This document shows positions 50,510 through 60,537 of a DNA stretch of 64,000 bases, piece after piece. Source of the DNA: Apostichopus japonicus (lineage: Eukaryota > Echinodermata > Holothuroidea > Aspidochirotida > Stichopodidae); assembly GCF_037975245.1 (NCBI RefSeq), contig NC_092565.1:20644999-20708998 (forward strand), written 5' to 3'. The translations under genes and the position numbers were made by a program. Below the pieces are notes generated by a model that saw only the letters and a program-made list of their open reading frames with translations, made no database searches and was not told where the DNA came from. The first letter of the stretch is position 1. Each line of letters starts with the position of its first letter.

Positions 50510-51062
50510 AGGTAGATAGTATTGTTGTTGTTATTGGTATCGCCATACAAAACATCAAATTATACATCTTCATGATATACAGGTACATATAGTGATGTTT
50601 TGTTGTTAGTATCGCCATACCAAACATGGCATCGTACGTATTCCTTATACAGCTACACAGTATTGTTGTTGTTGGTATCGCCATACCAAACATCAAACTA
50701 TACGTATTCCTAATATACAGGTACATACAGTATTGTTTTGTTGTTGGTATCGCCATACCAAACATCACATCGTACGTATTCCTTACACAGGTACACCGTT
50801 GTTGTTGGTATCGCCATACCAAACATCAAACTATACGTATTTCATGATATACAGGTACATACAGTATTGTTTTGTTGTTGGTATCGCCATACCAAACATC
50901 ACATCGTACGTATTCCTTACACAGGTACACCGTTGTTGTTGGTATCGCCATACCAAACATCAAACTATACGTATTTCATGATATACAGGTACATATAGTA
51001 TTGTTCTGTTGTTGGTATCGCCATACCAAACATCACATCGTACGTATTCCTTACGCAGATGT
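50510..51062. repeat. ~67-bp satellite with dimeric 134-bp units
   Basis: GGTATCGCCATACC, itself a small palindrome, recurs at about 50537, 50609, 50673, 50746, 50808, 50880, 50941 and 51013. Two monomer types alternate: one continues ACATCAAACTATACGTAT with ATGATATACAGG, the other ACATCACATCGTACGTATTC with CCTTACACAGG. The last three dimers are almost identical. Confidence 0.93.
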
Positions 51063-52585
51063 TCATGATATGTCATCGTCCTATACTTTCTAATTAATGA
51101 AGGGTTTTCAAAAGCCACGTCGGAATTGAGTCATTACAAATCGAACTTTGTTATGGACCTCTAGATTCTTGATTCCGGAAAACGCTACTTGAAGTTCCCC
51201 TACGACGATGGATTGTGCATCCCTAATGACTGGTCATTTTTTTGCTTCTGTTTATCAAACGTTCAGTGTTTTAAGGTCAATGTCCATCGCCGATTTGTAG
51301 TCATTCGTGCATGCAGCTGTGGAAAATCAACCACAATCAACTTCTAGTTCTGAAAAAGTCAATTCAAGCATTTTCAAGCATTTTGCAGGGTGGCTAGAAA
51401 GCACAACCTTCTTAGATACAATTTTTTGCATCGCTTTTAATACCAAAATGTTAAAGTATCTGTCTATTGTATGGGTATGATGCTGCAAGGGAGTCGATGC
51501 ATTATTCATATGTATTGAAAAGGTACTCAAAAGTCATACGAAAATAAACAAACATTTGTATATCACTATAATATGAATAAAAGGAGATCATTATAGTTAA
51601 AACGGATAACCCTTGAAGAGCAAACAAGTTGATACAGCTGACTAACTTGTTATTGTATCTGCCGCCCTCAACTCCCCTTGCCCCCCCCCCTTTCCACACC
51701 CACACCGTAATTTGGGCAAGTCATGATATAAAACGGTCCATAAACGTTTTGGCATTTTTACGAGGCTGCGTACAACCATAAAAAAAGAAATTTTTTTACA
51801 ATTTTTTTTTTTAAATCTATGAATCATATTTTTATATTCACCTGACAGAATGTTGGTACAGCCGACGTTGAACGTTTTATACGTGATGACAAATCAAACC
51901 TTATCATCCTATTACAAGTGTTATATGTACATACTACATCTGTTGTCATTCCTTATGTAAATATTCCTATCACGTCTTGACCTGATTACCATGGACCCCA
52001 TAACACTTTCAGCACGTTCCTTATTGATCTTCTTTCAATTTGTTTTGTTTTTACACATCTTCCGGAAATGTTGGTTACATTAGTTATAGGGAGGTTCCAA
52101 TCCCTACTAATCATTCTAGTCAGTTAAAGAACATCTGTCGATGCCCTTAAGATTTGCATCCTTCTCTCAAGTTGCCTCTTTCTCTTTAGTTTTAGGATGC
52201 ATTTCTCGTTTTTTTTTATACCCCAGCAGTGAATGATAGGCGCTATTATATTTGTATATATGTGTGTGTGTGTGTGTGTTTGACAAACAGACAACCTTCC
52301 TGCTAGACAGATACATTCCTATTATGTTACTTCATATTATGATGAAGTATCAAGTGAACGAATAGCTTTGTTTTCTTTCTTGTTTAGTTTGATCCCTTGA
52401 TTACTAGGTTCCAGATGGTTTACCAAATTAAACCTAAAAGATATTATTCACATTAGTTGTAGTTATATTTGATCCAACTAAGTTACATTCTCATCATGTA
52501 ATCTTCAATAAACAAGTAAGTTATAAACCCGTTCCATTCTTTACTATAAGTTCGTCACCGAGAAACATATTGAATTTCCTAACAC

Positions 52586-52587
<2 letters not shown>
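51063..52587. other. Unique sequence, no gene recognised
   Basis: A C run lies at 51681-51690 and (GT)n at 52259-52280. No credible exon. Confidence 0.5.
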
Positions 52588-52650
<63 letters not shown>

Positions 52651-52688
52651 TTTATATGTAAATATATATATATATATTTATATTTAAA

Positions 52689-52773
<85 letters not shown>

Positions 52774-52775
52774 CC
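52588..52775. repeat. Compound (TA)n microsatellite
   Basis: Two long TA blocks are separated by TAAATAAATATTTATATG-type degenerate sequence. The tract ends in (CA)n. Confidence 0.95.
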
Positions 52776-54140
52776 ACACATACAGTCCTATTCGATACCT
52801 TAACTAAATTCACTTTGAGTTGTGTCATTCGAAAATTGATCATCTCACCAGCGCATTAATTTCCAATAATGCACTTTTTAATGACAGGTGATGCATTTAG
52901 TAGTTTATCACATAATTTTATCGATTTCTGCAGCCTGAGAGTGAAGACAAATACACATAAGAAGTCCGCATGTTACCTTCGACAAATACAAGACAAACCA
53001 CAGACGATAAGTAAGATGAGTACATTGACAAATTTGTAAATGTTATCCATCGATGTATATTATCTTTGCTGATATTGAGTTCTGTTACGATTCTCCCAAT
53101 CTTTATCTACAATACATACTCACCATCTTAATGAACAGAGAATGTTATAAGTAAATGATTGTATTCTATTCGTTAATGTTGCTTTTTATATATTCTCATA
53201 TATAGAGATATTTGACTAAAAGAGATGGAAAAAAATCTTAATGAACAAATAACAATATGAAAAATCTTTAAAATAACTTGAAAAATTATTCACTCGTAAT
53301 AACTTTAAAAAAAGAGGTAATTTCATCCCTAAATCGTCTTGCTAATTTTGAAACAACATGATATATATATCTATATATATATATATATATATATATATTT
53401 GCCACAGCATTAGATGTATGATAACAAATGGATTAAACCATCCAAAAGTGTGTGTGTGTTTGGGAGGAGGGGGGGGGGGTCTAGAAACTCACAGAAGACA
53501 ACTTTGATGTTGATCCCGAACGTTACTAATATAGTCCCATACAACCTGATTAATGTATGCTATAGACACATCGTTGTAACATTATTGCTTCTTGCTGAAA
53601 GTACCACGCCAGTTTGGAATGTTTGGGAAATTTTGGGTCACTGTTTTACGTCAAAGTCGTTAACGCTTCGTTTACTTTTCCTACGAAGAGTCTATTTCTG
53701 GGTTAAAAAAAAAGAGTATTCAAACGTACACCGTATACACACATGCATATCTCGAAGATTCATAACAGACGCCAAGGCAGTCGGGTTTTTATGTAGAGTG
53801 ATATATAATTGAGACCGAGAGAGAGAATGGTTATAATAGTAAAGAAAAGCGAAACTTAAGTACCCAAAATTCTTCTTTGAATTATGTACACAATCCGTTT
53901 AATTGATTTGATATGGTTCGCTCATGGATACAGTCACGACTTCGAATTGAATGGGAATCTAAATATTAATTATTAATGGCAGAGGATACTAGCCGTAATT
54001 GTTTCTAATTAGTTCTCGTTTCCGAGTCGTTTAACCTTTTGATTTTTGTCTCTTCCCATCTCATTTTACGGTAGAGACGGGTTTCTGCGGTAATGAAAAA
54101 AAAAATTAATATAAAGATCTTTGATTTTATTTCAGCATGT
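52776..54140. other. Unique sequence, no gene recognised
   Basis: A (TA)n tract lies at 53358-53398 and a GT/G-rich patch at 53448-53480. The 132-codon plus ORF at 53414-53812 has no recognisable domain and starts in the G-rich patch, so it is not called. Confidence 0.5.
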
Positions 54141-54556
54141 AGCAATACTCGGCCTAGAAATCACATGAATCCGTAGCCAATATGACTATGTGTCTGAATG
54201 GTACTTACAAAGCAATACTCGGCCTAGAAATCACATGAATCCGTGGCCAATATGACTATGTGTCTGAATGTAATTACAAAGCAATACTCGGCCTAGAAAT
54301 CACATGAATCCGTAGCTAATATGACTATGTGTCTGAATGGTAATTACAAAGCAATACTCGGCCTAGGAATCACATGAATCCGTATCCAATATGACTATGT
54401 GTTTGAATGGTAATTACAAAGGAATACTCGGCCTAGGAATCACATGAATCCGTAGCCAATATGACTATGTGTCTGAATGGTAATTACAAAGCAATACTCG
54501 GCCTAGAAATCACATGAATCCGTAGCCAATATGACTATGTGTCTGAAAGGTAATTT
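54141..54556. repeat. 70-bp satellite, six copies
   Basis: Units start at AGCAATACTCGGCCTAG (54141, 54210, 54280, 54350, 54420, 54490) and contain CACATGAATCCGTAGCC and ATGACTATGTGTCTGAAT. Units differ at a few bases each, indicating recent amplification. Confidence 0.95.
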
Positions 54557-54599
54557 TAATTTGTTCTGTTGCCCAGTGATTATTTCTAGCGACTTTTCT

Positions 54600-54725
54600 G
54601 AGTGACATGGCTCAGGTGAGCGTTGAATGGGGGTGGAGCTGGAGGTGGGGGTTGGGGGTGGAGGGGGTTTGTGGGTATCGGGTGGGGTAGTGAGTATTGG
54701 GTGGGTTTGGGGTGAGTTAGGGTAA
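54600..54725 (+). repeat. G-rich tract, G-quadruplex potential
   Basis: Many G runs of three to six (GGGGGTGGAG, GGGTGGGG, TTGGGGG words) lie between the two tandem arrays. Confidence 0.75.
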
Positions 54726-54808
54726 TGACCACATTCTCATATTTGAGACACTTCGTTTTGAAAATGAAATGATCAGATCAGACTTGAGCAGTTCTAGTAT
54801 GTCTTCTT

Positions 54809-55130
54809 CATGGGAATGGTTCATATCCGCATACATGGGAATGGGTTCATATCCGCATACATGGGAATGGGTTCATATCCGCATACATGGGAATGGTTCA
54901 TATCCGCATACATGGGAATGGGTTCATATCCGCATACATGGGAATGGGTTCATATCCGCATACATGGGTATGGGTTCATATCCACATAAATGGGTATGGG
55001 TTCATATCCGCAGACATGGTTATGGGTTCATATCCGCATACATGGGTATGGGTTCATATCCGCATACATGGGAATGGGTTCATATCCGCATACATGGGAA
55101 TGGGTTCATATCCGCATGGGTATGTCTTCG
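54809..55130. repeat. 26-bp minisatellite, about 12 copies
   Basis: Units GGGAATGGGTTCATATCCGC plus ATACAT, with T/A alternation in GGGWATGG. Because 26 is not a multiple of three and the unit has no stop in any plus frame, it generates long repetitive ORFs in all three plus frames. These are not genes. Confidence 0.95.
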
Positions 55131-55484
55131 TATCTACATGAGAATATCCTTTTTTTCTGCATGAGCAGCTGGCACGCGCGTCTTAATGTTTTTTGTTCGC
55201 ATGTTGTATGCCTATACAGCTAGAATACGTACAACGTAAGACGATCTGACGTTTCGTTCCTACCATAGCCTTCCCTCGTGTACAGAAGGGAAAACAGACT
55301 AATTATAATTTCAAACTAGACAAATGGACAGACAAATTTACTGACCATCATCACTGAATAATGAATAGAGCGAAATCGGAACTAAAAGCAGTATTATTAA
55401 AGGAAGGAGGAGATTGAAGGGCAACATACACAGTGGAATTCTTCTGGTGTGTTGATCTTCACTAATTTAAATCTTTAATACTAC
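55131..55484. other. Unique sequence with Penelope-like motif trace
   Basis: On the minus strand, 55275-55230 reads CTGTACACGAGGGAAGGC, then AACGAAACGTCAG. This resembles repeat ends of Penelope-like elements; the core is degenerate and cannot fold as a hammerhead. Confidence 0.35.
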
Positions 55485-55496
55485 TTGCTACACATT

Positions 55497-55578
<82 letters not shown>
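55485..55578. repeat. (TA)n tract with TTGCTACACATTCATT start
   Basis: The 16-base TTGCTACACATTCATT (55485-55500) leads into about 75 bases of TA. The same 16 bases followed by (TA)n occur at 60244-60296, so the pair flanks the large TIR element. Confidence 0.93.
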
Positions 55579-55580
<2 letters not shown>

Positions 55581-55880
55581 CTCTCTTAAAATGAGAGACT
55601 GAAATTTCAGTCTAATCTACTGAAATTTCAGTCTAATGATGGATGGGATAAGGGATCAGACTACTTAGACTGAATTTCAGTCTGAAATGTAAAGACTGAA
55701 GGTCAGTCTTAATTAGACTGATTACTCTGCAGTCTAATAGACTGAAAATCAAACCACTTTAGACTGAACAGTCAGCAGTTTAGACTGATTTATTGCAGCA
55801 CCAGTCTTAATTAGATTGAATATGCTCAGTCTATTAGACTGAAATCAGACTGAACAGTCGGTCCTTTAGACTGAATTATT
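55579..55880. repeat. Left subterminal AGACTGA/TCAGTCT array
   Basis: Roughly twenty-five copies of AGACTGA or its complement in both orientations, with pairs such as GACTGAAATTTCAGTC forming local palindromes. Clustered short inverted motifs next to TIRs are typical transposase binding sites in several DNA transposon groups. Confidence 0.85.
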
Positions 55881-56434
55881 ACACATCACAGCTATACTGT
55901 CAATCTTATAAACTGCAAATCCTGGATTGAACAAGCTTTTCTATTGATCCTCCGTGTTAGCTTGGTGCTGGAATTCTTCAATATAGATGCATTTAAGGCC
56001 ATCATCAAAGACAACATTCAATGATCTGTTAATGCAGGGGAATTTACTGAAAGGTGCTACTTCATTGAGTGACTTCGCCTTCACATCCAATCATGTTAGG
56101 CTATAAAGACCAGAAAATCGTTGTGACAGTCACACACAAAGTACATTAAAAATGGTATTCCATCAAGAAATATAATTGTCAATATCCACCGAACAGTAAT
56201 TTTATTTCCACTAACTCACTAATATATTCTTATAGAATTTTCGTTATCATATTAAAAAAAAAAACAGAAATCAAAACTACAATATTCTGAGGGATGTTCA
56301 AATTAAAAAGATGCTTTACATAACAGTGACATATTTTCAGTTCAATATTAATCTGTCAAATTTCTGCTTGAATTGGGCCATCTAAAATGTTCTTTAATTT
56401 TTTTGAAAAAGGATTAGGTGAGCTGAGAACAGAT
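55881..56434. other. Element interior, no gene recognised
   Basis: AT-rich interior sequence of the TIR element without exons or tandem repeats. Confidence 0.5.
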
Positions 56435-56537
56435 CAATGGTGTCGCCAATGGGTGGCCTGGGGAACCCCTCCCCCAAGAGGGAATTCACAAATAGACATA
56501 TCACCAACCAAAATTCATATGTCTGGCAACACCACTG
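56435..56537 (+). mobile_element. Small hAT-like MITE, 103 bp
   Basis: It starts CAATGGTGTCGCCA and ends TGGCAACACCACTG; inverted, the right end reads CAGTGGTGTTGCCA, 12 of 14 matching. Flanking 8-mers GAACAGAT (56427-56434) and CAACAGAA (56538-56545) agree at six positions, as expected of a diverged 8-bp hAT target duplication. Confidence 0.55.
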
Positions 56538-57689
56538 CAACAGAAAGCACTTTAAATTCTTTGTATATTACCACCAGGTGGTAATACCCTGGAATTCATT
56601 GACAACACAGCTGTAAATTGAGTCGTTATATACCCAGCTGATCCCATCTCCCGATCTCACTGAACTTTAACTTTTCCGCTGTAAAGGATATAGTAACTAT
56701 ACGATCCTGCCTTTACAAAAGGGATAGGATGGAAACACGACGATAGTACAATGGATCTGGTACATTGCCTTTTTCCAGTTGTGAATCATTAATGTATAGT
56801 AGCAACAATTTCTTAGAATGATTTCAAAATGGGGAAAACATATGACAAATTTTCAGAAGGTTATTTATAAAATATTAGGAATGGTTAAACTATATATCAG
56901 TGCCGTCAACATTTAAATACTTTGTGTTTCAATGATATAGATTGGCGATTGCTGAAAGTCATTATCCAGCACACACAAAACAACATATTACAAGCAGTTA
57001 ACAGAATGGCACTAATTTCATAATGGCTATTAGATAAACATGAATTATTATATACTGCATTCACAATTTCATGATATGGCATTCATATAAAGCAAATTTG
57101 TATGCAAAAACAGCACATGTGACTATTATACCACCCTCAATTATTTCTTAACTTTCTGATAGTAATCATGTATAGTGATTTTGATTGGGATTTCAATCAA
57201 ACTTTGAAGTTTTGTAAATTATCTGACGTGAATCATTTAATGTCGGGCTCAATCTGAAAAAAAAATGTGACTCAAAGTCGACTAAAAAATAATGAGGAAA
57301 GGATATTCTCAAATGGAATTTTCTACAGTTACTGAATTTATAATAATCAGGTTACTTGCTTTTCATGGCACAAGTTATGAAATATTGTGCATAATAAATA
57401 ATATTAGCTTAATTAATTGCTTAATCAAATAAACCTTCAACATAGTGAGTGCAGTGAAATGTGGGAACATTAAAGTAAACATTAAAATAACATGCTCGAA
57501 AAATCATACAACAAAGTTTTTTTGGCAACTATAGGTGTTTGTTTAATTACATTCATAATTAGATCAGTATCATTAAAAAACATTTTTGACAACCAAAAAT
57601 CAATGAAATATTTATTTCTGGAGCCCTATTCATATAAAACTGTTGGTAAACTCTGGGTAATCAATTTAACATTTTAGGGTATGTGTTAG
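56538..57689. other. Element interior, no gene recognised
   Basis: Unique AT-rich DNA inside the TIR element. Short plus ORFs lack support. Confidence 0.5.
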
Positions 57690-58069
57690 TTACTCCTTAA
57701 AGGTATTGAAGACTTGTCCCAAACAGCATGCAGCCATCTGAAAAAGTTAACTTTCTGTTGCTTGCAAGTGATGTTTGTTCGTGTCGCTAACAAAGACAGA
57801 CAGTAATGAAACGTGATACCTTGATATCTTTAGCTGGACCTGAGATGTTCATCGCTGTATCGTTTATACACTGTGATGTGGGTATTGACCGCAGCTGTAT
57901 GTACTGACTGTACACTAGTGTCTAATTACCGACGGTAGCAAGCTGTGTTTGTATTTTCTGGGATCGATGGCAGTGTCTAACACTTCTGTCACACCTCATT
58001 TGAAACTAGGTCAGATTACCGGCATTAGACGTTCTTTTTGCGCGAGTCTTCACACCCTTTTAAAGTTAC
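57690..58069 (+). mobile_element. MITE family M2, complete copy
   Basis: The left end (CTTAAAGGTATTGAAGACT, 57697-57713) is inverted at the right end (AGTCTTCACACCCTTTTAAAG, 58046-58066), giving an imperfect TIR of about 18 bp. Internal sequence 57706-57922 is shared with the truncated copy at 29424-29638. Target duplications could not be fixed. Confidence 0.68.
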
Positions 58070-58284
58070 TCCACGCTGACAGACGGGGTTCCTGCCTACA
58101 GAGCAATAAAATGTAACATTCACTCCTTGAAATTACTCCATGCTGACTGCCCTTATTGATGTGGCAAGGATACGGACTAGAGACTTCACTTCTGTTGGTT
58201 GCAAAATTCCATACACCATGGAAGCATGGAACTCACAAAACTAGTGTTGTAGAGGGGGTGTATAGTCTATGTTAAATGTATGTT

Positions 58285-58431
58285 CTACGCCTCTGTCCCT
58301 GTTGGAATGGCCAGTTTATCTGCCACAATGAAGAATTGTTTGGGGTTCAATTCTGGTCCGAGAGATAGGATGAAAGGCTGCCAATATTGTCCTTGTCTGC
58401 CCTGTGCTGCGCTCTCAATATCTGTGCCCTC
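58285..58431 (-). pseudogene. Exon of SAM-domain-associated repetitive gene family
   Basis: On the minus strand a strong acceptor (TTTATTTTTATCTTCACCAAACAG) ends at 58432, and 48 codons follow to a TAG at 58285. The peptide includes GQYWQPFILSLG, NPKQFF and DKLAIPTGT. From memory, this order (QPFILxLG, NPxQFF, IPxG) is typical of a large, repetitive family of animal proteins often annotated as SAM-domain-containing or uncharacterised. In those the frame continues for about 60 more residues after the IPxG motif; here it stops, so the exon is probably broken or a short isoform. It lies 1.25 kb downstream of the putative first exon (59679-59750) in the same orientation. Confidence 0.55.
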
Positions 58432-59046
58432 CTGTTTGGTGAAGATAAAAATAAATGTGATGAAGGACAAGCAATATGGTATGAATCAAAACATTCTTAA
58501 AAAAAGATATGTTGAGAGGTAGAGTTCGATGTGGACTAGACTAGAATAATATTTAGGAGAGAATGGAGAAAGAAGAACATGACTGGCATTGTACGAAGGA
58601 GATATATCAATTCATGATAGGCAGCAATATGTCATCCATGTGAGATGTGTTATGTGAAGGTGGATTCAAATTCAACCTAACATTTATGGGTTATCATGTT
58701 GATTTTGGCAGGTACATGGTTACCAAGCAAGGTTTGTTGTTAGTTGTTTTCAGAAATTTCTCTTTTTAAGGATAAATTGTTCATGACATCACCTGATTCC
58801 ATTTCATCAGCATAGAAAAACAGTGAACAAGGAATATGATTTACATTTTAGCCTACTGATTTCACTAATATGTCTATCTGCTTGTAAAAGAAACTGATTT
58901 CATAAGATTAGTGAATGGTAATATTACTGTAAAATCTTATAGTAAAGACTGATGGCCCACTATATGTTTAATAAAATTTCAAAAGCATACCAATTCTTTT
59001 CCAGTTTCCACATGATTTAAATACAATGGTAATTGTTTAACAGAAT
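58432..59046. other. Putative intron, element interior
   Basis: AT-rich sequence between the two minus-strand exons. No further exon was recognised. Confidence 0.4.
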
Positions 59047-59578
59047 CGTGATAGCTTCATGCTGTAATGGCTGTAGCAGTAACTACATTTTTTTCAAATA
59101 ATTAAGGGTGCTTACAATCTATGCATAATAGTACTGTGTTTTGCAATTTCTTCAGCATTGTTATGTTCAAGTATTTGTTATGAGGTTAACCTAGCCTAGA
59201 TTCATTTGGGACGATCGAGTACATATTGCAGTCCTGACAAGCGTGCTTATTCGCCCGACGATTGGGTTCATATGCAGGACAGGCGGGCTAATTTGCCCGA
59301 CGATCTGGTACGGTGATAGCTTCATGCTGTAATGGCTGTAGCAGTCACTACATTTTTCAAATAATTAAGGGTGCTTACAATCTATGCATAATAGTCCTTT
59401 GTTTTGCAATTTCTTGAGCATTATTATGTCCAAGTATTTGTTATGAGGTTAACCTAGCCTAGGCTAGATTCATTTTGGGACGATCGAGTACATATTGCAG
59501 GACAAGCGTGCTTATTCGCCCGACGATCGGGTACATATGCAGGACAGGCGGGCTGATTTGCCCGACGATCGGGTACAT
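59047..59578. repeat. 266-bp tandem duplication
   Basis: GTGATAGCTTCATGCTGTAA occurs at 59047 and 59313, followed in both by GGTGCTTACAATCTATGCAT, GAGGTTAACCTAGCCTAG and CGATCGAGTACATATTGCAG. The copies differ at few positions, so the duplication is young. The second copy continues into an expanded 42-bp array. Confidence 0.92.
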
Positions 59579-59655
59579 ATGCAGGATAGGCGGGCTGATT
59601 TGCCCGACGATCGGGTACATATGCAGGACCGGCGTGCTTATTCGCCGACGATCGG
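59478..59655. repeat. 42-bp minisatellite, about four copies
   Basis: Units of the form CGACGATCGGGTACATATGC followed by AGGACAGGCGGGCTGATTTGC. Because 42 is a multiple of three and the unit lacks stops in several frames, it encodes 14-residue repeats (for example YVPDRRANQPACPA on the minus strand). A shorter version with two units lies in the first copy of the 266-bp duplication (59211-59306). CpG-rich compared with surroundings. Confidence 0.92.
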
Positions 59656-59678
59656 AAAACAACAAAAAACATACATAC

Positions 59679-59750
59679 CTTTCCCTCGAAAACTGTTTTC
59701 ACTTCGTGGAAACCTTTATTTGTAAGAAAAGTTCTTAAAGACTCAGCCAT
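59679..59750 (-). CDS. Putative first coding exon inside TIR element
   Basis: On the minus strand an ATG at 59750 opens 24 codons (MAESLRTFLTNKGFHEVKTV, then FEGK) that end exactly at a consensus donor AAG|GTATGT (59678-59673). The peptide has the look of the start of a SAM-like or death-fold helical domain (L-x-x-F-L-x-x-x-G-F), which would fit the family seen in the exon at 58285-58431. CCAAT and CRE-like motifs lie about 200 bases upstream. Reading through the donor leads straight into the 42-bp minisatellite, which would then be intronic. Start chosen as the first ATG with splice-bounded coding sequence. Confidence 0.48.
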
Positions 59751-59940
59751 TGCTAATTTATAACCTTTACTCTAGCTTAGACATACGGTCGTCTGTCTCG
59801 TTCATGCCTAGCTGTGTGTACGGCGTGCGTACGTACAGTACAGCGAGTACCTGGCTAAGCGAAGAATATAGTAGTATATATGTACACAAGTTGTAGCGCT
59901 CGTTGTCACTTGTTTTTTGTGCTGCGTATTTGCAAGTTTT

Positions 59941-59980
59941 CGGATGACGTAGGCGCATTTCTGTTCTCTGATTGGATACA
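59941..59980 (-). promoter_or_regulatory. CRE-like and CCAAT motifs upstream of exon
   Basis: TGACGTAGGCG (59945-59955) and ATTGGATA (59971-59978; CCAAT on the minus strand) lie about 200 bp upstream of the minus-strand ATG at 59750, a normal distance for a promoter. A second ATTGG lies near 60041. There is no clear TATA box. Confidence 0.35.
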
Positions 59981-60049
59981 TTTTTCAGTGGAATACAGAG
60001 ACTGAAAATGGTAAGATGCCATGCCACATGTGATTAGCTGATTGGTTAA

Positions 60050-60198
60050 TACAGTCAGTCCAAAACAGCGACTGAACGGTGTAACTGATAATACAGTCTA
60101 AGTAGAGTGTTTCTCAGTCTAAGCTCAGTGTATAACACTGAAAAAAATTTCAGTCTCAAAGAAGACTGAATTCTTCAGTCTATCATTTTAAGAGAGTA
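60050..60198. repeat. Right subterminal and terminal inverted repeat
   Basis: About ten CAGTCT/AGACTGA words plus CAGTGTATAACACTG, ending in CATTTTAAGAGAGTA, the inverted copy of the left end at 55579. Confidence 0.85.
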
Positions 60199-60256
60199 TA
60201 TATATACATACATATATATACTTATATATTTATATGCTAAACATTGCTACACATTC

Positions 60257-60300
<44 letters not shown>
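60199..60300. repeat. (TA)n with TTGCTACACATTCATT
   Basis: Degenerate TA sequence, then the same 16-mer found at 55485, then a perfect (TA)n to about 60295 and a (TGTG/GCGC)-type stretch. Confidence 0.9.
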
Positions 60301-60301
<1 letters not shown>

Positions 60302-60369
60302 TTGCGCGCTTGTGCATGTGTGCGTGTGCGCTTGTGCGTGGTGTATTTTCAGAGAGTCCAACTTTTGAC

Positions 60370-60537
60370 ATGGCGGCTTGTTTACAGAATAACAAATTAT
60401 TCGTGAGAGATAGTTTTCACCCGATATTTCCCTTGTTTCCGAAAGATGTCCAGAGTATATTTTCGAAGCAAAACCGCAGTGATGCAAAATACAGAATTAA
60501 GTTTACCCCAGACATCGCTTCGTGCCAAAGTCGACAG
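60370..60537 (+). CDS. Candidate first coding exon, unknown protein
   Basis: The ATG at 60370 lies in GACATGGCGGC, which matches the YY1/start context common in animal first exons. It opens 56 codons that end exactly before a donor CAG|GTAATA (60538). The peptide (start MAACLQNNKLFVRDSFHPIF, with FPKDVQSIFSKQNRSDAKYR further on) is non-repetitive and balanced. An acceptor-like TGTATTTTCAG ends at about 60352, so it could instead be an internal exon with an in-frame upstream extension (ESPTFD). No domain is recognised. It lies 170 bp outside the TIR element and points away from it, so it could share a bidirectional control region with the minus-strand exon at 59750. Confidence 0.45.

Larger units (their letters stand above)
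55579..60198. mobile_element. Large TIR element, ~4.6 kb
   Basis: The left end TACTCTCTTAAAATGAGAGA and the right end, read inverted, TACTCTCTTAAAATGATAGA are terminal inverted repeats with one mismatch in the first 20 bases; GACTGAA follows in both. Both are followed inward by dense TCAGTCT/AGACTGA arrays (55590-55870 and 60050-60182). Flanks are TA repeats, so a TA-type target is plausible but not provable. No transposase frame is visible inside, hence probably non-autonomous. It contains gene-like exons on the minus strand and two nested MITEs. I cannot place it in a named superfamily. Confidence 0.75.

Noticed and set aside
53414-53812. 132-codon plus-strand ORF
   Set aside because: Starts in a GT/G-rich low-complexity patch, no domain, no splice or promoter support.
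54769-55223. 131-codon repetitive ORF and two overlapping ones
   Set aside because: A 26-bp tandem unit without stops opens all three plus frames; no gene signals.
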